A stretch of 64,000 nucleotides of DNA from Zoogloea sp041917255 (GTDB taxonomy: Bacteria > Pseudomonadota > Gammaproteobacteria > Burkholderiales > Rhodocyclaceae). The notes under the pieces are model-generated. The model was not told the DNA's origin. It did no database searches and saw only the letters and a list, made by a program, of their open reading frames with translations. Location of the stretch: NCBI GenBank assembly GCA_041917255.1, contig JAYRYA010000017.1:1-64000 (forward strand), given 5' to 3'. Numbering within the stretch: position 1 is the first letter of the stretch; each line of letters begins with the position of its first letter. The position numbers were made by a program, and so were the translations under genes. This document shows positions 43,605 to 52,184 of the stretch, piece after piece.

Positions 43605-45484
43605 TCAGCGAAGGCAACCTCGACATCCGGGCGCGGACCATCCTCATCGCGGTGCTCCCGACGATGGTGATGGCTTCGCTGCTGATCGGCTACTTCACCT
43701 CGTCCCGACTGTCGGATCTGGAAGAGGTCCACCGCCAGCGGGGCAAGGCCCTGGCACGCCAGCTCGCCGCCGCCAGCGAATACGGCGTTTTCTCGGGCAA
43801 CCTCGAAAGTCTGCGCAAGCTGAGCAACACCATCGTGGTCGAGAAGGACGTGGTCCGCGTGGTGGTGTATGGCCCCCAGCGTCAGGTGCTCACCGAACTC
43901 TCCTCCCCCGAACGCCGCCCCCCCGGGAGCGGCGATCCGCCCCTGCGCTTTCCCGAGCCGGTCACCGGCGTCGGCGTGAACATCGAAGACGCCTTCCTGG
44001 GCAACGGCAATGGCAACACCGCCACGGGCACCGAGCAGCGCGGCGAGGTGTTGGTGGAAATGACCCAGGACTCCCTGCGCGCTGAAGAGCGGCGCCTGCT
44101 GTGGAACGCCTTCCTGATGGTGACCACGGTGCTCATCGCCAGCGTGGCGCTGGCTCTGCGGATGAGCCGCGGCATCTCCGGCCCGATCCAGCGCATCGCC
44201 TCCACCGTCACCCGCTTCGGCCAGGGCGATCTGTCCGCCCGGGTGCCGGTTGAAGGCGGACGCAGCCTGCGCACCCTCGCCGAAGGCGTCAACGACATGG
44301 CCGACAAGCTCGGCGCCTCCCGGGAAGATCTCGAACGCCAGATCGAAGCCGCCACCCGCGAACTGCTCGAAAAGAAGGACGAAGCCGAACGGGGCAACCG
44401 GGCCAAGACCCGCTTCCTGGCCGCCGCCAGCCACGACCTGCGCCAGCCCATGCACGCCCTCGGCCTGTTCGTGGCCGAACTCGGCCAGAAGCCCCATGCA
44501 CCCGACACCCGGCGGCTTGTCGAACAGATTGCCGTCTCCGCCGAGACGATGGAGAACCTCCTCGACAGCCTGCTCGACATCTCGCGGCTCGATGTCGGCG
44601 TGCTCGACCGCCAGATCAAGCCCTTCCCGCTCCAGCCCCTGCTCGAACGGATCGACGTGGACTACCGCCGTGAAGCCGAGATGCGCGGCCAGCGACTGTG
44701 TCTGCGCCCCACCAGCCTGTGGGTCGAGAGCGACCCCTTGCTGCTCGAACGCATCCTCCACAACCTCATCAGCAACGCCCTCCGCTACGCGCCAGGCGGC
44801 ACCATCCTGCTGGGCTGCCGCAAGCGCGGCCGGCGAGTGCGCATCGAGGTGCGCGACAACGGCCCGGGCATCGCCCCGGAAGCCCAGGAGGCGATCTTTC
44901 AGGAGTTCGTCCAGCTCGACAATCCGGAGCGCAACCGGGCCAAGGGGCTTGGCCTGGGCCTCGCCATCGTGCGTCGTCTCACCGATCTGCTCAACCACCC
45001 GCTCTCCCTCAAGTCGAGCCCCGGCAACGGCGCGGTATTCGCGGTCGAACTGCCCACCGCAGCGCCCGGCGTGGTCGCCGAAGGCATCCACCCGGTCGCC
45101 AGCCAGGCCCTCAACGGCCTCCATGTGGCCCTGGTGGATGACGACGAGCTGGCCGTCGCCAGCACCGTCAGCCTGCTCGAATCCTGGGGCTGCCAGGTCA
45201 GCGCCGCCGACAACCAGACAGACATCCTGGCCGTCCTCGACGCCGCCGGTTCGCCCCCCGACATCATCCTGTCCGACTACCAGATTGCCGGCGCAGCCGA
45301 CGGCCTCGAGACCATCCAGCGTCTGAGGGCCCATTTCGGCAAGCCCATCCCGGCCATCATCCTGTCCGGCGACACCTCGTCGGCCACCGCCAATGCCGTC
45401 CAGCAGGCGGAGATCCCGCTCCTCCACAAGCCCGTCCGTCCGGCCAAGCTGCGCGCCCTGCTGCAACGAAAAACCCAAGGCTGA
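43601..45484 (+). CDS. hybrid sensor histidine kinase with C-terminal receiver
   Basis: Inner-membrane kinase of 627 residues: TM1 (about 12-33), a periplasmic region of about 130 residues, TM2 (about 165-187), HAMP (GPIQRIASTVTRFGQGDLSARV), a coiled coil, HisKA with AASHDLRQPMHALGLF, an ATPase domain (LISNALRYAP, DNGPGIAP, GLGLGLAIVRRL) and a receiver (about 505-625; VDDDELAV, LSDYQIAG, LHKPVRP). This H-box form is typical of kinases with LuxR-type partners, matching the regulator at 39805. Confidence 0.9.
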   Translation: MISEGNLDIRARTILIAVLPTMVMASLLIGYFTSSRLSDLEEVHRQRGKALARQLAAASEYGVFSGNLESLRKLSNTIVVEKDVVRVVVYGPQRQVLTELSSPERRPPGSGDPPLRFPEPVTGVGVNIEDAFLGNGNGNTATGTEQRGEVLVEMTQDSLRAEERRLLWNAFLMVTTVLIASVALALRMSRGISGPIQRIASTVTRFGQGDLSARVPVEGGRSLRTLAEGVNDMADKLGASREDLERQIEAATRELLEKKDEAERGNRAKTRFLAAASHDLRQPMHALGLFVAELGQKPHAPDTRRLVEQIAVSAETMENLLDSLLDISRLDVGVLDRQIKPFPLQPLLERIDVDYRREAEMRGQRLCLRPTSLWVESDPLLLERILHNLISNALRYAPGGTILLGCRKRGRRVRIEVRDNGPGIAPEAQEAIFQEFVQLDNPERNRAKGLGLGLAIVRRLTDLLNHPLSLKSSPGNGAVFAVELPTAAPGVVAEGIHPVASQALNGLHVALVDDDELAVASTVSLLESWGCQVSAADNQTDILAVLDAAGSPPDIILSDYQIAGAADGLETIQRLRAHFGKPIPAIILSGDTSSATANAVQQAEIPLLHKPVRPAKLRALLQRKTQG

Positions 45485-45550
45485 TGCGGGTGGAGTACGC
45501 TTCGGTTAAGATCGGATATCGATTCCACAACCAGGCAAAGGGGGAGAGCA

Positions 45551-45964
45551 ATGAGCACCGAAAACAATGCACAGGATCCGCTGGAATTCATGCGCAACAT
45601 GTGGAGCAAGATGGGGTTCAGCCTGCCCGGCATGGTCACCCCGACGCTCGACGTGGATGAGCTGGACAAGCGCATCTCCGACATGAAGGCCGTCGAAAAC
45701 TGGCTCAAGATGAACCTCAGCTCCCTGCAGATGGCCACCCAGGGCCTCGAGATGCAACGCGCCACCATCGCCACCATGCAGGCCATGAGCAAGATCGCCA
45801 CGGAAGGGGGCAGCAGCCCCGAAGCCGCCCAGCCCAACCCTTTCGCCAGCGGCATGTGGCCGTGGAACCTGATGCAGGGCGCCGCCGATGCCTCCAAGGC
45901 CTCCCAGTCTGCACCGGCCCCGGCGCCCACCCCCGCCAAGTCCAGCCGCAGCAAGGACAAGTAA
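45551..45964 (+). CDS. phaM: PhaM-type PHA granule regulatory protein
   Basis: Small protein of 137 residues: an N-terminal conserved part (DPLEFMRNMWSKMGFSLPGM, LDVDELDKRISDMKAVENWL, NLSSLQMATQGLEMQRATIA) as in PhaM of Cupriavidus, and a C-terminal Ala/Pro/Lys-rich basic tail. PhaM tethers polyhydroxyalkanoate granules to DNA and activates the PHA synthase, and the tail is the probable DNA-binding part. It has a strong GGGGGAGA ribosome-binding site. No phaC or phaB lies in the window. Confidence 0.85.
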   Translation: MSTENNAQDPLEFMRNMWSKMGFSLPGMVTPTLDVDELDKRISDMKAVENWLKMNLSSLQMATQGLEMQRATIATMQAMSKIATEGGSSPEAAQPNPFASGMWPWNLMQGAADASKASQSAPAPAPTPAKSSRSKDK

Positions 45965-46007
45965 TCTCCCGCACCCCCGGCACCCGCCGGGGTTCTGCCC
46001 TTGGGCG

Positions 46008-46907
46008 TCAGGCCACGCGTAGCAGCGTCAGCCAGGCCGTCAGCGTCACCGCCGCAGCCACCGTGGTCGCCGAGATCAACCGCGCCACGCCGGGCCCGTC
46101 GCCCCCCAGCCGCATCGCCAGAATGTAGGCCGACGACGCCGTCGGCAGCGCGGCAAAGGCCACCGCCACCTGGAAGGCCACGCCCTCCAGCCCCAGCGCC
46201 CGCCCCAGCCCCCACGCCACCGCCGGGAGCGCCACCAGCTTCACCCCGCACAAGTAGATCGTTCCGAAACGCCCGCCTTCGCTGCGCCCCAGCCGCAGCG
46301 CCGCGCCCACTGCCAGCAGGCCGAGGGTCACCGCCGCATCCGCCAGCCGCTGCAGAAAGGGCACCACCGGCGCCGGCAGCTGGGCGCCTGACAGGTTGAA
46401 CGCCAGCCCGGCGAGCGTGGCGATGATGAGCGGATTCCTCGCCAGCTCCTGCCACAGCCGACCCTGGCCGTGGCGCACCAGCATCGCCACCGCCGCCATG
46501 TTGGCAAAGGGCACCATCGCCCCGCACAGGGCGCCCATGGTCGCCACTCCGGCCGACCCCGCCAGCTTGCCGGCCACCGCGATACCGATGTAGGTGTTGA
46601 AACGATAGGCGCACTGCAGGCGCGAGGCGAAAGCCATCGCGTCCAGCCCCAGCAGCGGCCGACCGGCGAGACCCAGCAGCAAGCCCGCTGCCATCGTGAC
46701 CAGCCCGACCACAAAGAGCGGCCCCATCGCGGCGATGTCGATGGTCGCCCGAGCCAGGGCGTGGAACAGCAGCGCGGGAAAGAAGATGAAATAGACCAGC
46801 TTCTCGACACCGGTCCAGAAGGCGTCCGCCAGCCCGAAATGGCGACGCAGCAACACACCCATCGCGATCAGCGCGAAGTCGGGCAGGAGCAGCAGCAGAC
46901 TCTGCAT
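46008..46907 (-). CDS. AEC (auxin efflux carrier) family transporter
   Basis: Inner-membrane permease of 299 residues with about ten hydrophobic helices in the AEC family pattern (ALLLLLPDFALIAMGVLL, YRFNTYIGIAVAGKLAG, LPTASSAYILAMRLGG). The family exports or takes up small organic acids in bacteria; the substrate is not clear here. Its ATG lies only seven bases after the T-run of an intrinsic terminator that faces the same way, and it has a poor ribosome-binding site. Confidence 0.85.
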   Translation of the reverse strand: MQSLLLLLPDFALIAMGVLLRRHFGLADAFWTGVEKLVYFIFFPALLFHALARATIDIAAMGPLFVVGLVTMAAGLLLGLAGRPLLGLDAMAFASRLQCAYRFNTYIGIAVAGKLAGSAGVATMGALCGAMVPFANMAAVAMLVRHGQGRLWQELARNPLIIATLAGLAFNLSGAQLPAPVVPFLQRLADAAVTLGLLAVGAALRLGRSEGGRFGTIYLCGVKLVALPAVAWGLGRALGLEGVAFQVAVAFAALPTASSAYILAMRLGGDGPGVARLISATTVAAAVTLTAWLTLLRVA

Positions 46908-46913
46908 CGCTCA

Positions 46914-46943
46914 GAAAAATGGCGTGACGGGCAACATCACGCC
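46914..46943 (-). terminator. intrinsic terminator after the PaaK-like ligase gene
   Basis: GGCGTGA and TCACGCC form a perfect 7-bp stem with a 9-base loop, followed on the minus strand by ATTTTTCT. It ends the long minus-strand liv/ligase operon about 75 bases after its last gene, right before the AEC transporter start. Confidence 0.75.
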
Positions 46944-47019
46944 AGTGTGCCTGAAGGTCGGGCCCGGTTCGATCCGGGCTTTCCGCAGTGGGCCGCCGCT
47001 TGCGCCGACGGCCGACCCC

Positions 47020-48255
47020 TCACTCGTACTTGCGCAGGTCGTCGATCACCTTGCCGTCGTTGGCCAGACTGCCCGGCGCGCACAAGACCACCTCGCCACG
47101 CAGCTTGGTGAGCTCGCGGATCGACACCGCCACCGCCTCGGCCAGGCCTTCGACCGGCGCCGCGAGTTCGCATTGGAGTGTCATCCGGTCGGCGAGATCC
47201 GGGTTGTCCACCACCAGCCGGCCGCGGCCGATCTCCGGGTGGCGCTTGAGCACCGCCGCCACCTGGCCCGGATGCACGAACATGCCCTTCACCTTGGTGG
47301 TCTGGTCGGCACGCCCGAGCCAACCCTTGACGCGGGTGTTGGTGCGGCCGCAGGGCGAGGTGCCGGGCAGGATCGCCGACAGGTCGCCGGTGCCGAAGCG
47401 GATCAGCGGGTAATCGGGGTTGAAGGTGGTCACCACCACCTCGCCGACCTCGCCGGGCGCCACCGGATCGCCGGTGCCGGGGCGCACGATCTCGAGGATC
47501 ACATCTTCATCCAGCACCATGCCCTCGCGGGCCGGCGTCTCGAAGGCGATGAGACCGAGATCGGCAGTCGCGTAGGCTTGGTAAGCCTGGATGCCGCGGG
47601 CTGCAAGCGCCTCGCGCTGGCTGGGCGGAAAGGCCTCGCCGGAGACGAAGGCCTTCTTGAGGCTGTCGAGCTTCACCCCCTGTTCGTCGGCCTTCTCAAG
47701 CAGGATGCGCAGGAAGGACGGCGTGCCGGCGTAGGCATCGGGACGCAGATCGAGCATCGCGGCAAGCTGCATCTCGGTCTGCCCGACGCCAGCCGGGAAG
47801 ACCGTGCAGCCCAGCGCGTGGGCGGCGGTCTCCATCATCGAGCCGGCCGGCGTGAAGTGGTACGAAAACGTGTTGTGGACCAGATCGCCGGCGCGGAAAC
47901 CCGCCGCGTAGAAGGCCCGGGCGAGGCGCCAGTAATCCTTGCGCGCCCCCTCCGGCTCGTAGATCGGCCCCGGTGACGCAAACACTCGCGCACAACCGCT
48001 GCCCCACTTCACCGCCACCAGCCCGCCGAAGGGCCGCGCAGCCTTCTGCAGCTCTGAGAGTTCGGACTTGCGGATCACCGGCAAAGTGGCCAGCGCCTCA
48101 CGGGTGGTGATGGCGGCCGGGTCCACGTCCTTCAGCAGCGCCGCAAACGCCGGCGCGTGGGCCTTGGCGTGCGCCACCTGGTCGGGCAGCCGGGCGAGGA
48201 GTTCGCGCTCGCGATCAAGGGGATCGCGGGTTTCACGGGCGTCGTAATAATTCAT
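47020..48255 (-). CDS. phenylacetate-CoA ligase (PaaK)-like AMP-forming ligase
   Basis: Acyl-adenylate-forming enzyme of 411 residues in the PaaK family (normally about 430). Visible are the N-terminal segment NYYDARETRDPLDRE, GTPSFLRILLEKA, YATADLGLIAFE, a C-terminal GRADQTTKVKGMFVHP motif and the catalytic Lys region near KVIDDL. The start at 48255 has GGAGAAC upstream. The substrate motif seen in phenylacetate ligases (SSGTTGKP) is replaced by KWGSGCARVFASPGP, so the substrate is uncertain. It is the last gene of the liv cluster and may activate an aromatic or branched acid brought in by it. Confidence 0.82.
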   Translation of the reverse strand: MNYYDARETRDPLDRERELLARLPDQVAHAKAHAPAFAALLKDVDPAAITTREALATLPVIRKSELSELQKAARPFGGLVAVKWGSGCARVFASPGPIYEPEGARKDYWRLARAFYAAGFRAGDLVHNTFSYHFTPAGSMMETAAHALGCTVFPAGVGQTEMQLAAMLDLRPDAYAGTPSFLRILLEKADEQGVKLDSLKKAFVSGEAFPPSQREALAARGIQAYQAYATADLGLIAFETPAREGMVLDEDVILEIVRPGTGDPVAPGEVGEVVVTTFNPDYPLIRFGTGDLSAILPGTSPCGRTNTRVKGWLGRADQTTKVKGMFVHPGQVAAVLKRHPEIGRGRLVVDNPDLADRMTLQCELAAPVEGLAEAVAVSIRELTKLRGEVVLCAPGSLANDGKVIDDLRKYE

Positions 48256-48450
48256 GAGTTCTCCGCGTCCTTCTGGGTTTTTCGTTCGTCCGGTTGCAGG
48301 ACGGTTTTTCCTGTTCTCAACGTACCGTTGGCGGGGTCGCGCCCCCCGCAGGCGCCTCACTTTCTTGCATTGCCAAGAAAGCAGGTCGCCCGCCGGGGCG
48401 AGTCCCGGTCAACCCCTGCCAACCGAAGGCACTACCGCATCAACCCGCGC

Positions 48451-48474
48451 TGTCGGACTGAAATCCGACCTACA
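48451..48474. repeat. small extragenic palindrome
   Basis: GTCGGA and TCCGAC pair around CTGAAA, followed by CCTACA. The form TGTCGGACTGAAATCCGACCTACA is a familiar extragenic palindrome type in GC-rich proteobacteria. It lies between livF and the PaaK-like gene (48256-48495), which otherwise shows nothing. Confidence 0.6.
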
Positions 48475-48495
48475 GGGAAGCGCCCCTCAGCCCCC

Positions 48496-49296
48496 TTACG
48501 ACAACCAGCGCTTCCGCCGCCGGTAATGCTTCACTTCCCGGAAACTCTTCCGCCCTTCCGACGAAAGCCCCAGGTAGAACTCCTTCACGTCCTCGTTCGT
48601 GCGCAGGTCGGCGGCGTCACCTTCCATCACCACGCGGCCGTTCTCCAGGATGTAGCCGAAATCGGCGTAGCGCAGGGCCACCATGGTGTTCTGCTCGGCC
48701 AGCAGGAAGCTCACGTTCTCCTTGCTGTTGAGGTCCTTCACGATCTCGAAGATCTCCTCGACGATCTGCGGGGCGAGGCCCATCGACGGTTCGTCGAGCA
48801 GGATCATCTCGGGCTTGGCCATCAGGGCGCGGCCGATGGCGCACATCTGCTGCTCGCCGCCCGAGGTATAACCAGCCTGAGAGGTGCGGCGCGTCTTCAG
48901 GCGCGGGAAGTAGGCGTACACCTTCTCCAGGCTTTCCTTCAGCTCGGCACGGGACTGGCTGCGGGTATAGGCGCCGGTGAGGAGGTTCTCCTCGATGGAC
49001 AGGTGGCCGAAGCAGTGGCGCCCTTCCATCACCTGGATCACGCCCTGCTTCACCAGATCGGCCGGCGTGAGCTGGTCGATGCGCTTGCCCTTGAACTCGA
49101 CGCTGCCCTTGGTCACATCGCCCCGCTCGGCCCGCAGCAGGTTGGAGATCGACTTGAGGGTGGTGCTCTTGCCGGCGCCGTTGGCACCCAGCAGCGCGAC
49201 GATCTTGCCCTGGGGCACCTGCAGCGAGACGCCCTTGAGCACGAGGATCACGTGGTCGTAGATGACCTCGATGTTGTTGATGCTGAGGTAAGACAT
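48496..49296 (-). CDS. livF: branched-chain amino acid type ABC ATPase LivF
   Basis: ATPase of 266 residues: Walker A GANGAGKST (about 38-46), Q-loop, ABC signature SGGEQQM, Walker B MILLDEPSMGLAP. It is a typical LivF with an extra basic C-terminal tail (HYRRRKRWLS). With LivG it powers uptake through LivHM. The start at 49296 has GGAGG about 12 bases upstream. Substrates of the LivFGHM family include branched amino acids but also urea, amides and aromatic acids, and the flanking CoA ligases make an aromatic or fatty acid possible. Confidence 0.9.
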   Translation of the reverse strand: MSYLSINNIEVIYDHVILVLKGVSLQVPQGKIVALLGANGAGKSTTLKSISNLLRAERGDVTKGSVEFKGKRIDQLTPADLVKQGVIQVMEGRHCFGHLSIEENLLTGAYTRSQSRAELKESLEKVYAYFPRLKTRRTSQAGYTSGGEQQMCAIGRALMAKPEMILLDEPSMGLAPQIVEEIFEIVKDLNSKENVSFLLAEQNTMVALRYADFGYILENGRVVMEGDAADLRTNEDVKEFYLGLSSEGRKSFREVKHYRRRKRWLS

Positions 49297-49359
49297 GGCG
49301 TCGGCTATCCTCCGGTGCGGGGCGGCGCGGGCCACCCTCGGTCGTTCTTGTTCTTGGGA

Positions 49360-49442
49360 TGTCGGGTTACGCTGCGCCAACCCGACCTACGCAACTGCGG
49401 GAGTTCGGTAGGTCGGATTAGCCCGCCGGGCGTAACCCGACA
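49360..49442. repeat. REP-like nested palindrome, copy 1
   Basis: Outer arms TGTCGGGTTACG and CGTAACCCGACA are perfect inverted repeats; inner arms CCGACCTAC and GTAGGTCGG pair as well. It lies between the livF start and the substrate-binding gene stop, inside the operon. It shares arms with the element at 53174-53253. Confidence 0.85.
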
Positions 49443-49456
49443 AAACCGGCCCCCGA

Positions 49457-50779
49457 TCAGCCTTCCTTCGAGCAGTCGCGCGGCTTGATGCCCTTTTCCT
49501 TAGCGTAGGCGGCGGCGGATTCCTCGATCATGCCGCGCACCAGCGGGCGGTCGGAGTCGATCCAGTCGGTGATGACCTTCCACTGGTTGCCGTCCCATTG
49601 CTGGAACTTCACCTTGCCCGGGCCTTCGTGGTCGGCGCAGCTGATCTTCAGCGGCGGCATGAAGCCGGTGGCGCCCAGGGCCTTCAGGCGGGCGTCGTCC
49701 AGGTTGAGGTTCTCCAAGCCCCAGCGCACCTGCTCACCGGTCATCGCCTTGCCCTTGCCGTACTTCTCCTGGGCCTTGCGGATCGCCTCGACGGTGATGA
49801 TCCCGTGCACCACGCCGCGGTTGTAATACACCGAGCCGATGCGGGTCTTGTCTTCCATGTTGCCCTTGTCCTTGCCGTAGACGTGCTTCTTGATGTCGGC
49901 GACGACCGGGTAGTTGGCGCCCGGCACGTTGAAGCCAGCGGCAATGAAGCCCTTGGCGGCGGGGCCGGCGGGGATGGTGTCTTCCTCGGCGCCGGACCAC
50001 CACACGCCGATCAGCTTCTCGCGGGGGAAGCCGGTCTTGGCCGCGGCCTTGATGGCGGTGGGGTTCATCACGCCCCAGCCCCACAGGATCACGTAGTCGG
50101 GCTTGGCCTGGCGGATCTGCAGCCACTGGGACTGCTGCTCGTTGCCCGGATGGGCCACGGCGATCTTGATGACCTCGAAGCCGTGCTTGGCGGCCAGCTT
50201 GTCCATGATCGCGTGGGATTCCTTGCCGTAGGCGGAGTCGTGATAGAGCAGGCCGATCTTCTTGCCCTTCAGCTTGTCCATGCCCCCTTCCTTCTGGCCC
50301 ATGAAGTTCACGATGGCCGACGCCTGGGACCAGTAGGTGGTGATCATCGGGAAGACCCACGGGAAGACGCGACCATCGGCCGCGTCGGTGCGGCCGTAGC
50401 CGATGGTGACCATCGGGATCTTGTCCTGGGCGACCTTCTCGAGCACCGAGTAGGTGATGCCGGTGGAAACCGGCTGGAACACCGAGTTGCCGGTGGAGCC
50501 TTTCTTCTTCAGGCGCTCGTAGCACTCCACGCCACGGGCGTTGTTGTATTCGGTCTCGCACTCTTCCCAGGTCAGCTTGACGCCATTCACGCCACCGTCC
50601 CGCTCATTGACGAGCTGCATGTAGTCGATCCAGCCACCAAAGATGCCGGCGCCGCCCGCCGCATAGGGACCGACGCGGTAGCTGGGCAGGCCGATGAACT
50701 GTTCGTCGGCGCTCGCCACGGCACTGCCCAAGAGGCCGGCGATGGCAGCACCCAGCAGAACGGTGTGCTTGAGTTTCAT
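49457..50779 (-). CDS. livK: periplasmic substrate-binding protein of liv-type ABC transporter
   Basis: Type I periplasmic binding protein of 440 residues with a clean signal peptide (LLGAAIAGLLGSAVASA). It has two alpha/beta lobes (GLPSYRVGPYAAGGAGIFGG, MVTIGYGRTDAADG, KIGLLYHDSAYGKE, YVILWGWGVMNPTAIKAA) as in the LivK/HbaE group. AAAGGAG precedes the ATG. It is longer than E. coli LivK (about 370). It supplies the ligand to LivHM; the ligand is unknown. The 50780-50953 gap upstream holds a hairpin and no gene. Confidence 0.9.
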   Translation of the reverse strand: MKLKHTVLLGAAIAGLLGSAVASADEQFIGLPSYRVGPYAAGGAGIFGGWIDYMQLVNERDGGVNGVKLTWEECETEYNNARGVECYERLKKKGSTGNSVFQPVSTGITYSVLEKVAQDKIPMVTIGYGRTDAADGRVFPWVFPMITTYWSQASAIVNFMGQKEGGMDKLKGKKIGLLYHDSAYGKESHAIMDKLAAKHGFEVIKIAVAHPGNEQQSQWLQIRQAKPDYVILWGWGVMNPTAIKAAAKTGFPREKLIGVWWSGAEEDTIPAGPAAKGFIAAGFNVPGANYPVVADIKKHVYGKDKGNMEDKTRIGSVYYNRGVVHGIITVEAIRKAQEKYGKGKAMTGEQVRWGLENLNLDDARLKALGATGFMPPLKISCADHEGPGKVKFQQWDGNQWKVITDWIDSDRPLVRGMIEESAAAYAKEKGIKPRDCSKEG

Positions 50780-50885
50780 GGTGTGTCTCCTTTATTGGTG
50801 TGGGTGCTACGGCGAAACAGGGTTATTACCCACGTTCGTGAAGAAAGCGTCGCGAGCAGGCCCGAGGCTGGAACGACGAGCGGAG

Positions 50886-50905
50886 CTGTACGTGAGGTAC
50901 AGCGA
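50886..50905. repeat. extragenic hairpin upstream of the binding-protein gene
   Basis: GCTGTAC and GTACAGC pair perfectly over 7 bp around GTGAG, in the 174-base space between livM and the binding-protein gene. It lacks a T-run, so it is more likely a repeated extragenic hairpin or an mRNA-stabilising structure between two operon genes of unequal expression. Confidence 0.5.
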
Positions 50906-50953
50906 GCACCGGAGTTTCAGGATCGGGACGCGCAGTAGCTTGATTCATGGACG

Positions 50954-52021
50954 TCAGTGCGGGAAGGGCCAAAGGCGCAGCTTCTCTTTCGCGATCTGCC
51001 ACAGGCGGGCAAGGCCGTGGGGTTCGACGATCAGGAAGAAGATGATCAGCCCGCCGAACACGATCAGCTGGAAGTTGGACACGAAGCCCGCCCCCAGGGA
51101 CTGGCCGAAGATCATCGGCACGAAGTTGTCCAGGAAGATTGGCAGCAGCACGATGAAGGCGGCCCCGAGGAAGGAGCCCATGATCGAGCCTACCCCGCCG
51201 ATGATGATCATGAAGAGGATCTTGAACGACAGGTCGAGGTTGAAGGCCTCGGGCTCGACGGTGCCGATGTAGGTGTAGGCGTAGAGCGCGCCGGCCACGC
51301 CGCAGTAGAAGGAGCTCACCGCGAAGGCCAGCAGCTTGGTGCGCATCAGGCGGAAGCCGATCACCTGGGCGGCCACGTCCATGTCGCGCACGGCCATCCA
51401 GGCCCGGCCGGTGGAGGATCGCACCATGTTCTTGGCCAGCAGCGCCATCACCACCACGATCAGGAAGGTGAGGATGTACTTGGCCTCCGGGCTGGCGAAG
51501 GTGTAGCCGAGGATGGTCACGTCCTGAGCGGTGACGACACCCGACGACGAGTTGTTGGAGAACCACGGAAACTTCACCAGCGCCCACACGATGAAGAACT
51601 GCGCTGCCAGCGTGGCCACCGCGAGGTAGAAGCCCTTGATGCGCAAACTGGGTAGCCCGAACAGGATGCCCACCAGCGCCGCCGTGGCCCCGGCAAGCAC
51701 CAGCGCCACCAGAAACGGCATGCCGTCGATGCGCAGGATGAAGTTGTACGCCGCGAAGGCGCCCACGGCCATGAAGGCCGCCGAGCCAAGGGACAACTGC
51801 CCCGCGTAGCCGGTGAGGATGTTCAGCCCGAGGGCAGCGAGGGAGAAGATCAGCACCGGGATCAGGATGGCCTTCAGCCAGTACTGGTCGGCAATGAGCG
51901 GCACCGCCACGCCGAACACCAGCATCAGCACCCAGAACCCGATGCGGTCCTGGCGGATCGGGAAGATCCGGGCATCTTCGGCGTAACTGGCCTTGAACTG
52001 GCCGGCTTCACGATAAAACAT
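50954..52021 (-). CDS. livM: liv-type ABC permease LivM
   Basis: Inner-membrane permease of 355 residues with about ten helices. The LivM signatures LNILTGYAGQLSLGSAAFMAVGA and MIIIGGVGSIMGSFLGAAF (the ATPase-contacting loop) are visible. A hydrophilic N-terminus of about 28 residues precedes the first helix. GGAGACC lies before the ATG. It forms the channel with LivH. Confidence 0.92.
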   Translation of the reverse strand: MFYREAGQFKASYAEDARIFPIRQDRIGFWVLMLVFGVAVPLIADQYWLKAILIPVLIFSLAALGLNILTGYAGQLSLGSAAFMAVGAFAAYNFILRIDGMPFLVALVLAGATAALVGILFGLPSLRIKGFYLAVATLAAQFFIVWALVKFPWFSNNSSSGVVTAQDVTILGYTFASPEAKYILTFLIVVVMALLAKNMVRSSTGRAWMAVRDMDVAAQVIGFRLMRTKLLAFAVSSFYCGVAGALYAYTYIGTVEPEAFNLDLSFKILFMIIIGGVGSIMGSFLGAAFIVLLPIFLDNFVPMIFGQSLGAGFVSNFQLIVFGGLIIFFLIVEPHGLARLWQIAKEKLRLWPFPH

Positions 52022-52041
52022 AGGTGGGTCTCCTTCTCCGC

Positions 52042-52170
52042 TCAGGCAGCGGTGCGCTGCTGGCGGACAGTCTTGTCATGGTGTTCGGCGGTGCGCGCGG
52101 GCAGGACGTGACGAACTTGCGCGCCCAAACCCTTCATCGTCGCGGCGCCTGAGACATTAGATCGGTTCAT
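52042..52170 (-). CDS. possible small protein between livH and livM
   Basis: Short frame of 42 residues beginning MNRSNVSGAATMKGLGAQV and ending RQQRTAA, basic and without a membrane segment. A convincing Shine-Dalgarno GGAGACAAGG stands in front of the ATG at 52170, and the gap between livH and livM (163 bases) has no other content. The family is not recognised; a chance frame remains possible. Confidence 0.35.
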   Translation of the reverse strand: MNRSNVSGAATMKGLGAQVRHVLPARTAEHHDKTVRQQRTAA

Positions 52171-52184
52171 CGCCTTGTCTCCGG

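Noticed and set aside
46962..46980. GCCCGG/CCGGGC hairpin next to the AEC terminator as a second terminator
   Set aside because: Only TTTCC follows and no plus-strand gene precedes it; GC-rich chance pairing is likely.
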